Below are positions 21,861 to 30,826 of a DNA stretch of 64,000 nt, in pieces. Under the pieces are notes generated by a model that had not been told where the DNA came from, searched no databases, and worked only from the letters and a program-made list of their open reading frames with translations. Each line of letters opens with the position of its first letter. The first letter of the stretch is position 1. Both the position numbers and the translations under genes were made by a program. The DNA is from CAVSMC01 sp963728935 (GTDB taxonomy: Bacteria; Pseudomonadota; Gammaproteobacteria; Burkholderiales; Casimicrobiaceae), in the NCBI GenBank assembly GCA_963728935.1, contig CAVSMC010000001.1:186001-250000 (forward strand). Direction: 5' to 3'.

Positions 21861-22781
21861 TCAGGTTTCCGGTCCGTCGTGGCGTGCCCAATACGCCAGC
21901 ATTGCCGTCAGCGATTCGTCGAGCGGCGTTGTGGCCGCCCAGCCCGTCGCTGCACGCATCTTGGTCGGATCTCCGCAGGCACGCCGCTGCTCGGCGCGGC
22001 GCAGGCGTCCAGGATCCTGGCGCTGTTCGACATCGACCCGGGCGATATCGAGGAGCCGTTCGACGAGCTGCCTCACCGACTGTTCCCTGCCCGAGCAGAC
22101 ATTATATAGTTCACCGCTCGCTCCTCGCTCGAGCAACAGCAGATACGCGCGCACGACGTCCCGCGCGTCTGTGAAGTCGCGCGTGACGTCGAGGTCGCCG
22201 ACGTCGATGACCGGTTCGCGCCGGCCCTGCTGGACGGCGGCGATCTGGCGGGCGACGCTCGATACGACGAACGCATCGCTTTGCCCAGGACCGATGTGGT
22301 TGAACGGGCGCGCGAGCCGGATGTCGATGCCTTCGGTCACCGACCACTGAAAACACAGCGCTTCGGCTGCGAGCTTGCTCACCGCGTACGGGTTGCGCGG
22401 CGCTGGCACTCGACGCTCGGTGACCGGCAGGTCGCCCTCGGCGACGAAGCCGTAGACGTCAGCGGTTCCGACGAACACCATCGGACCGCGGAAACCGGAT
22501 CGCTTCAGCGCTTGCAGAAGGTTGAGCGTGCCCAAGACATTGACCCGCATCGTCGCCTCGGGATCGCGAAAAGCATCCGGCACATTGGATCTTGCCGCGA
22601 GGTGCAGCACCGCGTCGGGCGCCGCCGACACGACGAGGTCATGCGTGCGCATTGAATCGCGGATGTCGAAGGGGCGCGGCAACTCGACGAGCTCCCAGCC
22701 CAGCGATGGCTCGCAGGCGAGCACTCGTGCAAGCGTCGATCCGACGAAGCCGTAGCGGCCCGTCGCGAGCAGCCTCCTCAA
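21861..22781 (-). CDS. rmd: GDP-4-keto-6-deoxy-D-mannose reductase (probable)
   Basis: 306 residues from a TTG start at 22781, chosen because MRRLLATGRYGFVGSTL then begins exactly at the first Rossmann strand and a GAGAG lies about 6 nt before it. No ATG or GTG fits. YAVSKLAAEALCF carries the catalytic Tyr-Lys, and RPFNHIGPGQSDAFVVSS is characteristic of Rmd reductases. It reduces the Gmd product to GDP-D-rhamnose using NAD(P)H. It sits between a GT4 gene (13 nt) and gmd (4 nt). A different epimerase/reductase outcome is possible, but the motif and the gmd neighbour favour Rmd. Confidence 0.82.
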   Translation of the reverse strand: MRRLLATGRYGFVGSTLARVLACEPSLGWELVELPRPFDIRDSMRTHDLVVSAAPDAVLHLAARSNVPDAFRDPEATMRVNVLGTLNLLQALKRSGFRGPMVFVGTADVYGFVAEGDLPVTERRVPAPRNPYAVSKLAAEALCFQWSVTEGIDIRLARPFNHIGPGQSDAFVVSSVARQIAAVQQGRREPVIDVGDLDVTRDFTDARDVVRAYLLLLERGASGELYNVCSGREQSVRQLVERLLDIARVDVEQRQDPGRLRRAEQRRACGDPTKMRAATGWAATTPLDESLTAMLAYWARHDGPET

Positions 22782-22794
22782 CGCCGCTCTCGCG

Positions 22795-23952
22795 TCATGC
22801 CGCGCTCGGCGCGACCGCGCGGTAGACGTCGAGCGTCGCCGCAGCGCACGCGTTCCACGAGAAACGGGCCGCACGCTCTATTCCGCGCTGAGACAACCGC
22901 GCTCTGGCGCGCGAGTCGTCGAGCAGCCCCGCGATGCAGGATGCGAGGTCGTCGGGGTGCTCGGCATCGACGGTATATCCGGCGTCACCAACCACTTCGG
23001 GGAGGGACGCGCGGTCCGACACGATCACGGGCACGCCGGACGCCATGGCCTCGAGCGGTGGTAAGCCGAATCCTTCGTAAAGCGATGCGAAAACGAACAC
23101 CGCGGCGCCGGCGTACACGTCGGGCAGATCGCTGCCTGCGATGTGTCCGAGAAAACGTATCTGTCCGCGATCGGCGAGACGCCGCAGACGCGTCAAGATT
23201 CCGCGGTCCTGCCATCCGCGCGCGCCGGCGATCACGAGTGGATAGCGATCGCGTAGCGGCACCGGAAGCTGCGAGAACGCTTCGAGTACGTGCGACAGAT
23301 TTTTCCGTGGCTCGATCGTTCCAACCGTGAGCACATACCCGCCATGCTCGAGTCCCAGCCGTTGTAATGTAGCCGCCGCATCGGCGGGCGAGCGCGGCCG
23401 GAATTCGCCGGAAACGCCGAGGTAGACGGTCCTCACCCGCTCAGCCGGCACGCGAAAAGTCGAGATCACCTCGGTGCGCACGAAATCGGAATCAACCACG
23501 ATCGCGCGGGCGCGCTCGAGCGCGGCGGGCAGGCCGCGCTCGAGCCAGCGGACACGATCGATCGGATGGGTATCTGGGTAACGAATCCACGACAGATCGT
23601 GGACCGTGACGACGACCGGCACATCGTAAGCGAGCGGAATGTAGTTCTGCTCATGATAGAGTTGCACGCGGTAAGTACTTAGGCCGCGTGAAAATCCGAT
23701 GCGGCGAATAGCATGTCGCACGGCCCCTCGAAAGGGCATCCAAGGCTTCAATCGTTGAAGCAGCCTCGATTGGACGCCGCCACCATTGTGTGGCGGTTGT
23801 GGACGTTCGTGACGCCACACGTACGGATAGAACGAATACGCGTCGACGCTGCCCTCGGCCTCGAGCGCTCGGCCAAGCTCGACGATGTAGTTGCCGATAC
23901 CGGTGAGCGGCGACAGGAGCGGAGTCGCGTTGAAGGCAACGCGAAGAGACAT
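22795..23952 (-). CDS. GT4 family glycosyltransferase
   Basis: 385 residues from ATG 23952 (MSLRVAFNATPLLSPLTGIG). Longer in-frame starts would run into the divergent gene's promoter region. It is a retaining GT-B enzyme: TVHDLSWIRYPDTHPID in the first lobe, LTVGTIEPRKNLSHVLEAF at the second-lobe entry, and FASLYEGFGLPPLEAMASG with the E-x7-E donor motif. Enzymes of this type in gmd/rmd clusters are often D-rhamnosyl- or mannosyltransferases (compare WbpX/Y/Z). It is the first gene of the minus-strand export operon. Confidence 0.88.
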   Translation of the reverse strand: MSLRVAFNATPLLSPLTGIGNYIVELGRALEAEGSVDAYSFYPYVWRHERPQPPHNGGGVQSRLLQRLKPWMPFRGAVRHAIRRIGFSRGLSTYRVQLYHEQNYIPLAYDVPVVVTVHDLSWIRYPDTHPIDRVRWLERGLPAALERARAIVVDSDFVRTEVISTFRVPAERVRTVYLGVSGEFRPRSPADAAATLQRLGLEHGGYVLTVGTIEPRKNLSHVLEAFSQLPVPLRDRYPLVIAGARGWQDRGILTRLRRLADRGQIRFLGHIAGSDLPDVYAGAAVFVFASLYEGFGLPPLEAMASGVPVIVSDRASLPEVVGDAGYTVDAEHPDDLASCIAGLLDDSRARARLSQRGIERAARFSWNACAAATLDVYRAVAPSAA

Positions 23953-24069
23953 CGGCAAATTGCTCGAGAGGAAGAATCTCTTGAACCCGCGTCGCCGTGT
24001 GCGGGGCATAATTTCGCCGTGGATTGTAGCATGCAAACACGTCGCGATGTCGATGCCGGACGCATTCCG

Positions 24070-25296
24070 ATGCAAAAGCGCAGTACGACGTTGACGGCAA
24101 ACTCGATCGAGACGCTGCCGCTTTCAAAAGCCGCACGCGCTGGCGCACCCGCTTCGCCGCGAAGCATTGCAATCGTCCACGATTGGCTCGACACGTGGGG
24201 CGGCGCGGAGCACGTACTCGCCGAGATTTTGCAAATTTTCCCGAAAGCGGTCCTTTTCGCGCTGGTCGATTTTCTGGCCTGCGACGATCGGACGCGCCTC
24301 GGCGGGCACGCCGTGCACACGTCGTTCATACAGCGAATGCCGGCCGCACGATCGGCGTTCCGATGGTACTTGCCCTGGTTTCCGCGAGCGGTGGAAAGCC
24401 TCGACGTCTCGCGTTTCGATCTCGTGATATCAAGCTCACACGCAGTAGCAAAGGGCGTGCGGACTTCGCGGCGCCAATTGCACATCTGCTATTGCTACAC
24501 GCCGATGCGCTACGCGTGGGACCTCCAGGATCAGTATCTGGAGCAAACCGGACTGCATCGCGGCATCCGTGGCTGGGCAGCACGGCGCGTCCTGGCCCGT
24601 TTGTGCTCCTGGGATCGCGCGGCGACCAGCCGCGTCGACCATTTCGTCGCTATCTCGCGTACGATCGAGAACCGGATCAACCGATGCTATCAGCGATCGG
24701 CCGCCGTCATCTATCCGCCGGTGGCGACCAGATTCACCGGGCAACCGGACAGCAAGCGCTCGATTTACGTAACGGTCTCCCGATTGGTGCCGTATAAGCG
24801 CATCGACGCCATAGCGGAGGCCTTCCGCTCGTTGCCCGACCGCGAACTCGTCGTAATCGGAGAAGGACCCGAGCGTGCGCGAATCGAAGCCGTCGCCGGT
24901 TCGAACGTCCGACTACTCGGGCAGGTATCGGACGGCGAGCGCGACCATTGGCTGCAACAGGCGCGCGCGTTCGTCTTCGCTGCCGAAGAGGATTTCGGAA
25001 TCGCGCCGCTCGAGGCACAGGCGCAGGGTACGCCGGTGATCGCGCTGGCGCGCGGCGGCGCGGTCGAAACGATCCACGGGCTCGATGCGCCGACGCCCAC
25101 CGGCGTCTTCTTCGACGAGCAGACGCCGCCAAGTATCGCCGACGCGGTGCGCCGGTTCGAAGCGCACGCCGCGCGGATCACGGTCGACGCCTGTCGCTTG
25201 AACGCGAAGCGCTTTTCGCAGGATCGTTTCCGCCGCGAATTCGCCGAATTCGTCGATGCGCGCTGGGCGGAGTTCGCCGCGCACACAGCGCGCTGA
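24070..25296 (+). CDS. GT4 family glycosyltransferase (WbaZ-like)
   Basis: 408 residues from ATG 24070; an in-frame ATG at 24031 would add 13. IVHDWLDTWGGAEHVLAEI, CYCYTPMRYAWDLQDQYL and AEEDFGIAPLEAQAQGTPV are typical of the mannosyl/rhamnosyltransferase subgroup that includes WbaZ. The enzyme is cytoplasmic and acts on a lipid-linked acceptor. Its stop codon overlaps the ATG of the initiating transferase (TGATG), so it may add the second sugar. The 117-nt gap to the divergent GT4 gene should hold promoters for both; a CATAAT at 24007-24012 is only a weak candidate. Confidence 0.88.
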   Translation: MQKRSTTLTANSIETLPLSKAARAGAPASPRSIAIVHDWLDTWGGAEHVLAEILQIFPKAVLFALVDFLACDDRTRLGGHAVHTSFIQRMPAARSAFRWYLPWFPRAVESLDVSRFDLVISSSHAVAKGVRTSRRQLHICYCYTPMRYAWDLQDQYLEQTGLHRGIRGWAARRVLARLCSWDRAATSRVDHFVAISRTIENRINRCYQRSAAVIYPPVATRFTGQPDSKRSIYVTVSRLVPYKRIDAIAEAFRSLPDRELVVIGEGPERARIEAVAGSNVRLLGQVSDGERDHWLQQARAFVFAAEEDFGIAPLEAQAQGTPVIALARGGAVETIHGLDAPTPTGVFFDEQTPPSIADAVRRFEAHAARITVDACRLNAKRFSQDRFRREFAEFVDARWAEFAAHTAR

Positions 25297-26690
25297 TGCG
25301 TCGCAGCCTTCTCAAGGAGAACGCACCGCTGTTCGAGCAGCTGATGCGATTGCTCGATCCCTGCCTGATCATGCTGACGGGGACCGTCATCTACCGCGTG
25401 TACCTCGACAGCTGGGTGTTACCGGATCGCTATTCGGTCGCCATCATCGGCATGGCGGCGATAGCCGCACTGGTCTTTCCCGTTCTCGGTCTCTACAAGG
25501 CGCAGCGCGGAATCACGGTGTTCGAGGAGGTTCGGCGCCTCGTCAATGCGACGCTGCTGTTGGCAGCAGCATGGTTCGCGTATCTGTTCCTGTCCAAGAG
25601 CGGTCCCGACTTCTCGCGCGTATGGTCCATATACTGGATCTTTTGCGCTCTGATTTCGCAACTCGGATTCCGCCTGGTAATCAGGTTCGGTCTGCGCCGA
25701 CTGCGAAAACATGGCTACAACCTGCGCCATATCGTAATCGTCGGAGCCGGTGCTCTCGGCACGACGATCGCCGAGCGATTGAGCCTCGCGCCGTGGACGG
25801 GCCTAGTCGTTCGCGGCTTCTACGACGACGATCCGAGATTTCACAATACGTCGATCGACGGGCTACCCGTCCTCGGTCCCGTCGATCAGCTCGCCACCGA
25901 TCTCCAGAGAACGCCAGCCGACCAGGTGTGGATCACACTGCCGCTGCGCGCGGAAGAGCGGATTCGCGGCGTTCTCGATGAGCTGCAACGTTTTCCCGTG
26001 CAGGTTCGCTTCATTCCCGACATTTTCAACTTCACGCTGCTGCGCCACACCGTGTCCGAGATCGTGGGTCTGCCAGTTATCAATCTCACCGATTCGCCGC
26101 TGGAAGGAGCCGGACTCGCTCTCAAGAATGTCGAAGACTTCCTGTTCTCGTTGTTGATCCTCACGCTCGCCTCCCCGCTGCTGGTGCTGATCGCGATCGG
26201 CATCAAGCTGTCGTCGGCGGGCCCGGTCCTGTATCGGCAGGAGCGTGTCACGTGGAACGGGCAGCGGTTCTGGATGCTCAAGTTTCGCTCGATGCCCGTG
26301 GACGCCGAAACGCACACCGGTCCCGTGTGGGCAACGGCGGGCGAGCGCCGGGCGACCCCATTCGGCGCACTGCTGCGACGGACGAGCCTCGACGAGTTGC
26401 CGCAGTTCATTAACGTGCTTCGCGGTGAGATGTCGATCGTCGGTCCGCGTCCGGAGCGTCCCGAATTCGTCGAGCGTTTCAAGCACGAGATTCCGGGCTA
26501 CATGCAGAAGCATCTTGTGAAGGCCGGAATAACCGGATGGGCGCAGGTCAACGATCTGCGAGGCGACACGAGCCTGCGCGAGCGCATCCAGTACGACCTC
26601 TACTACATCGAGAACTGGTCGATATGGCTCGACGTCCGCATCATGGCACTCACGGCGATGCATCTCGTTCGCAGCCGTCACGCGCATTGA
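25296..26690 (+). CDS. Undecaprenyl-phosphate sugar phosphotransferase (WcaJ/EpsZ-like)
   Basis: 464 residues. Four N-terminal transmembrane segments and a CoA_binding_3-type domain (HIVIVGAGALGTTIAERL, about 148-165) precede the bacterial sugar transferase domain with its own membrane helix. Catalytic motifs are WMLKFRSMPVD, LRRTSLDELPQFINVLRGEM, SIVGPRPERPEFV and GITGWAQVNDLRGDTS. It transfers a hexose-1-phosphate, usually glucose, onto undecaprenyl phosphate and so starts the lipid-linked glycan. It is the only initiating enzyme in the window, although two export systems are present. It is coupled to the preceding GT4 by a one-base overlap. Confidence 0.93.
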   Translation: MRRSLLKENAPLFEQLMRLLDPCLIMLTGTVIYRVYLDSWVLPDRYSVAIIGMAAIAALVFPVLGLYKAQRGITVFEEVRRLVNATLLLAAAWFAYLFLSKSGPDFSRVWSIYWIFCALISQLGFRLVIRFGLRRLRKHGYNLRHIVIVGAGALGTTIAERLSLAPWTGLVVRGFYDDDPRFHNTSIDGLPVLGPVDQLATDLQRTPADQVWITLPLRAEERIRGVLDELQRFPVQVRFIPDIFNFTLLRHTVSEIVGLPVINLTDSPLEGAGLALKNVEDFLFSLLILTLASPLLVLIAIGIKLSSAGPVLYRQERVTWNGQRFWMLKFRSMPVDAETHTGPVWATAGERRATPFGALLRRTSLDELPQFINVLRGEMSIVGPRPERPEFVERFKHEIPGYMQKHLVKAGITGWAQVNDLRGDTSLRERIQYDLYYIENWSIWLDVRIMALTAMHLVRSRHAH

Positions 26691-26781
26691 CGCTACCAGC
26701 GGGCGATCATGGATAAAATAGCGATTTCGGGGTATCCAGCGTGTCGTCGCAATCGGCATCAACCAATCGAGCTTCAGTCGA

Positions 26782-28044
26782 GTGACGACGGAAGGCAACA
26801 CGCCTGTCCAGACGTCGATGCCGCAGACGTCCTCCGCCGAGCAGGCGGCGGACCTGGGCGTCACGCCGATACAAACGGCGCAGCGCCGAAACGTGCTGCG
26901 GGCGACGTTGATCTTCATAGGCTCCGTGGCGGTCTGTCTGATCGTTTATCTGGCCGCGACCGTTCCCGGCGCGTGGTTTCCCAAAGCGTTGCAGAAAGCG
27001 TGGAGCGCAGCGCAGTTACAGCTCACCCGCGGAGCTGGCGAAATGGTCGGCGACGAGCTCGTCGTCAAGGCGACCGACGCGAACGGGATCGCGATCGTTT
27101 CCCTTACGACCGAGCTGCCATCGACCGACTACCAAGCGCTTGCCTGGATCGGCATCGACTTTCCCGACCGAGCGACAGTTCAACTGCTGTGGCGAACCGA
27201 CTATGCGCCGGCCCGGATGAACTCCACGCCTGTCGACATCGAATCCGGTCGTCCGCTGCCCGTCCTCGTCGGCAAGAATCCCGCGTGGATCGGTCGAATC
27301 ACGGGAATAGCTCTCGCAATTCAAGGCCCCGTTTCACAACCGCTGCGCATCCGCGGCGTCGTGGCGAAGCCGATGGGCGCGGCCGAGACGGTGAGCGACC
27401 GAGCGCACGAGTGGCTTGCGTTCCAAGGCTGGACCGGCACGTCGATCAACACGATCACGAGCGGCGCGGACGTGCAGCCGCTCCCGTTGCCGCTGCTGCT
27501 CGCGATCGCGGTCGCCGTTGCTGCGGCAACGGCAATACTGCTGAAGCGATGGAAGCCCGGATCGCTGCCGACGAGCATTGGCGCGACTGTCGCCGCCTTC
27601 TTTCTGGTCGCATGGCTCGTGCTCGACGCGCGCTGGATGTGGGATCTCGCGCGACAGGCGAAGCTCACTGCCGCGCAATACGCGGGCAAGAGTGCGATCG
27701 AAAAGCACGAGGCCGCCGAGGATGGACGGCTGTTCGATTTCGTCCAGCAGGCGTTGAAGGTCATGCCAGCGAAGCCGGCGCGTGTGTTCGTCGCAGCAAC
27801 CGCGCACTACTTCCGCGGTCGCGCCGCTTATCACCTCTATCCTCACAGCGTGTATCTGGATCCGCGAAACGATACTCTGCCTGCGGCGGCCGAGGTGCGC
27901 CCCGGTGATTGGATTTTCGTCTACCAGCGCCGCGGCATTCAGTTCAGCGCTGCCGAAGGCAAGCTGCGCTGGGACGGCGGCGATCCGGTTTCGGCGGAGT
28001 TGAAGCTTGCGAGTTCCGGCGCCGCGCTGTTCCTTATTCGGTGA
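26782..28044 (+). CDS. Membrane protein of unknown function
   Basis: 420 residues from a GTG start. The family is not recognised. There is one transmembrane helix near 40-62, an extracytoplasmic region of about 150 residues (VVKATDANGIAIVSLT, RTDYAPARM), two helices near 232-250 and 262-284, then a C-terminal region with VRPGDWIFVYQRRGIQFS. It lies 91 nt after the initiating transferase and its stop overlaps the GTG of the next membrane protein, so the pair is probably co-translated. A role in glycan assembly is inferred from location only. Confidence 0.55.
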   Translation: MTTEGNTPVQTSMPQTSSAEQAADLGVTPIQTAQRRNVLRATLIFIGSVAVCLIVYLAATVPGAWFPKALQKAWSAAQLQLTRGAGEMVGDELVVKATDANGIAIVSLTTELPSTDYQALAWIGIDFPDRATVQLLWRTDYAPARMNSTPVDIESGRPLPVLVGKNPAWIGRITGIALAIQGPVSQPLRIRGVVAKPMGAAETVSDRAHEWLAFQGWTGTSINTITSGADVQPLPLPLLLAIAVAVAAATAILLKRWKPGSLPTSIGATVAAFFLVAWLVLDARWMWDLARQAKLTAAQYAGKSAIEKHEAAEDGRLFDFVQQALKVMPAKPARVFVAATAHYFRGRAAYHLYPHSVYLDPRNDTLPAAAEVRPGDWIFVYQRRGIQFSAAEGKLRWDGGDPVSAELKLASSGAALFLIR

Positions 28045-29465
28045 CGATGGACATCCTGTTGCTCGCGTTCGGCCTCGCACTGCCATGGCTGATGGGCACG
28101 CTGCTGCTTGCTGCCTTACCTCAAGCGCGCGCCGACGCACCGACGGCTGCCGAGTGGCCGTGGCTGATCGGCTGCGGATGGTTCGTCGGGATGTTCATTC
28201 TCACGCTGTGGATGCGTGTGCTCGCAAAGGCCGGAATTCCGTTCGGTATCGCCGCAATCGGTGGTCCGATGGTGTTAGCAACAACCGTATCAGGATGGGT
28301 CGCGCGGCGTCGTCGCCCTTCCCCATGGAAGCGCATGGCCGCCGCCACCTGGCATGCCGCGAGCGGCTCCGGGCTCAATTCGTGGCAGCGGGTTCTTTGG
28401 CTTGTGCTGCTCGCATGGCTCGCCATTCGGTTCGCACTGCTGCTTGCAGAAGTCTGGTGGCGGCCGTTGTACCCGTGGGACGCTTGGGCGCAATGGGGCA
28501 CCAAGGCCCGCGTGTGGTTCGAACTGAAAACGATGGCGCCGTTCGTGACCGGAACCGAATGGCTCCGCGCCGCCACGGCGGGTGTGTATTTCGATGCCGC
28601 GCCGCACTATCCCGCGACCGTGCCGCTGTTCCAGGTGTGGCCGGCGACACTGCTCGGCCGTTGGGATGATGCGCTGATCAACTTGCCGTGGTGGCTCAGC
28701 GCGCTTGCGTTCGGCTTCGCTCTGTACGGAGAGTTCTTGCGGCTGCGCTTCGACGCGCTGTCCGCATTGGTCGCAACGTGGCTCATCGTCTCGTTGCCGA
28801 TCCTCGACGCGCACGTCGCGCTTGCCGGTTATGCCGATCTGCCGATGGCGACGTACCTGACGCTCGGCGCTCTTGCGGCGCTGCGCTCTGTGCAGTCACG
28901 TCACTGGCCCGACGCCGCAATCGCGCTGCTGCTGCTCGCTGCATGTACAACGATCAAGAACCCCGGCGTCGTGTGGGTGCTGACGCTGGTGCCGGGGCTC
29001 GCGGTCGCGCTGCTGGGCCGCACGGGCGTTCGCCTCGCCGCGACCGCGTTCATCACGGTGAGTGTCGTGCTGTTGTTTTTCGCGCGCAGCGACGCCGTGC
29101 TGTTCGGATACAGGCTGCATCTCGAGTTCGATCCTCCCGTCCGTGCGCTGGTGGAATCGTATTTCACGCTGGCGAACTGGCACTTGCTTTGGTACGGCAT
29201 TGTGGCGGTCGCCATTCTCGGTCGGCGTCACCTGCTGTCGCGCGATCTTGCGCCGCTCACCGTCGTGGTCGTCGCCGGGTTGGGGTTTCTGATGTTCGGA
29301 TTCGTGTTCACGAACGCCCGCCAATGGGTCGAGGATCAGTCGACCGTCAACCGCGCTACGTTGCATCTCGCGCCGCTCGCGGCGATTTGGATGATGCTGG
29401 CATTTCGCGCGTGGGCAACGAGCATTGCCCCGGTGCGAATGAATTGCTCGTCCGGCCGCCCATGA
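28041..29465 (+). CDS. Polytopic membrane protein, possible GT-C-type glycosyltransferase
   Basis: 474 residues from GTG 28041, which overlaps the previous stop (GTGA); ATG 28047 is an alternative. About ten to eleven transmembrane helices. PLYPWDAWAQWGTKAR near 137-152, after an early helix, resembles the acidic first-loop motif of GT-C enzymes that use polyprenyl-phosphate sugars. LAGYADLPMATYL and TIKNPGVVWVL are further conserved-looking loops. It may add a side sugar in the periplasm, but no family can be named with certainty. The 175 nt that follow contain no recognised gene. Confidence 0.55.
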   Translation: MTMDILLLAFGLALPWLMGTLLLAALPQARADAPTAAEWPWLIGCGWFVGMFILTLWMRVLAKAGIPFGIAAIGGPMVLATTVSGWVARRRRPSPWKRMAAATWHAASGSGLNSWQRVLWLVLLAWLAIRFALLLAEVWWRPLYPWDAWAQWGTKARVWFELKTMAPFVTGTEWLRAATAGVYFDAAPHYPATVPLFQVWPATLLGRWDDALINLPWWLSALAFGFALYGEFLRLRFDALSALVATWLIVSLPILDAHVALAGYADLPMATYLTLGALAALRSVQSRHWPDAAIALLLLAACTTIKNPGVVWVLTLVPGLAVALLGRTGVRLAATAFITVSVVLLFFARSDAVLFGYRLHLEFDPPVRALVESYFTLANWHLLWYGIVAVAILGRRHLLSRDLAPLTVVVVAGLGFLMFGFVFTNARQWVEDQSTVNRATLHLAPLAAIWMMLAFRAWATSIAPVRMNCSSGRP

Positions 29466-29640
29466 CGTTCGGCCCGCGCCGGGCTCTGGCAGCCGCCGTG
29501 GATGTCTGTCACGGCGAAGGGGCTGCGAACGCGCCGATGATGCTTCGCGCGGTTTCTTTCATCGACTCATCAAAGCTACGGCAGCCTATGCAGCATCGCT
29601 GCCCTTCACTGGATGGATTAGGACGGTGGCGGCTAGCGCG

Positions 29641-30723
29641 ATGCGATTGATCGTCGACGCCCGCATGCTCGACCACTCGGGCATTGGTGTGTATTTGGCC
29701 AATGTATTGCCGCCGGTGGTGTCGCGTTGCGTCGAGCTGCAGCCGCTCGTTCTTGTGCTTCCGCATCAACACGAGCGCGCGAAGCGGTTGATGGACGGCG
29801 CCGCTCGGATCGTTTCATGGGCTGCGACGCCGCTCAGTTTCGCCGAAGTGCGGCGTCCGCTCGCCGTCACCCGTGACGACTTCTGGTGGTCGCCCCACTT
29901 CAACGTGCCGCTACTGTCATCGATACCTCTCGTCGTCACTCTTCACGATCTGCTACCGCTGGGTCTCACGCAAGTTCGTGGCGGTTGGCTCAAACGCGTT
30001 GCAGTTCGCACGTGGTTGCACGCGATTCGTCGTCGGGCGCGGCGTGTGATCTGCGCCTCGGAATTCACGCGCCGCCAAGCGGTAGCGTTCGCGGATCTCG
30101 CCCCCGACCGAACGGACGTCATCCATCTAGGTGTCGACCCCGCGTGGACTCCCCGCGACCACGTCGCGAGCACCGACACGCCGTACTTGGTGTTCGTTGG
30201 AGTCGTCAAGCCGCACAAGAACCTCCTTGGCCTGCTGCGCGCCTTCCAGTCGATCACCGATCGGGTGCCACACCGGCTGATCATCGTCGGGCGGCACTCG
30301 GGGCTGCGCGAAGTGGACCATGCGGCAATTGACCTCGCGCGCCGTCTGGCCCCGCGCGTCGACCTTCGGGCCGACATCGCGCTGCCTCGGTTGATCGAAC
30401 TCGTAGCCGGTGCAGACCTTCTTGTTCAGCCATCCTTTCATGAAGGATTTGGCCTCCCGCCGTTGGAGGCAATGGCCGTGGGTACACCCGTATTGGCATC
30501 GCGGGCCGGCGCAATGCCCGAGGTCTGCGGTGACGCTGCTCGATACTGCGATCCGGAGTCGTCAGCAGACATCGCGCGTCGAATCGTGGAAGTCCTCGGC
30601 GATGCTAAGCTCCGAGACCAGATGCGCGAACGCGGACTCGCGCGCGCCAAGCTCTTCAGCTGGCAGCGCTGCGCGCACCTCACAAGTGAAGTCATGCTCT
30701 CAGCTTGTAGGGAGCAATCTTGA
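29641..30723 (+). CDS. GT4 family glycosyltransferase
   Basis: 360 residues from ATG 29641 (MRLIVDARMLDHSGIGVYL); a GTG at 29626 would add five. A standard GT-B enzyme: TLHDLLPLGLTQVRGGW, FVGVVKPHKNLLGLLRAF, and QPSFHEGFGLPPLEAMAVG with the donor-site Glu pair. It is last in the plus-strand block and convergent with the GT41 gene; the 103-nt gap shows no clear terminator hairpin. It is probably another chain-building enzyme of the locus. Confidence 0.87.
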   Translation: MRLIVDARMLDHSGIGVYLANVLPPVVSRCVELQPLVLVLPHQHERAKRLMDGAARIVSWAATPLSFAEVRRPLAVTRDDFWWSPHFNVPLLSSIPLVVTLHDLLPLGLTQVRGGWLKRVAVRTWLHAIRRRARRVICASEFTRRQAVAFADLAPDRTDVIHLGVDPAWTPRDHVASTDTPYLVFVGVVKPHKNLLGLLRAFQSITDRVPHRLIIVGRHSGLREVDHAAIDLARRLAPRVDLRADIALPRLIELVAGADLLVQPSFHEGFGLPPLEAMAVGTPVLASRAGAMPEVCGDAARYCDPESSADIARRIVEVLGDAKLRDQMRERGLARAKLFSWQRCAHLTSEVMLSACREQS

Positions 30724-30826
30724 GCGTGCGTCGGCGATGGGCATCTCCGCGACTTCAAAGATGCGCTGCTTCGTGCATGGCACGATGATGTCGATTGCAA
30801 GTAGCGATCGAGCCAACAGGTGTCGC

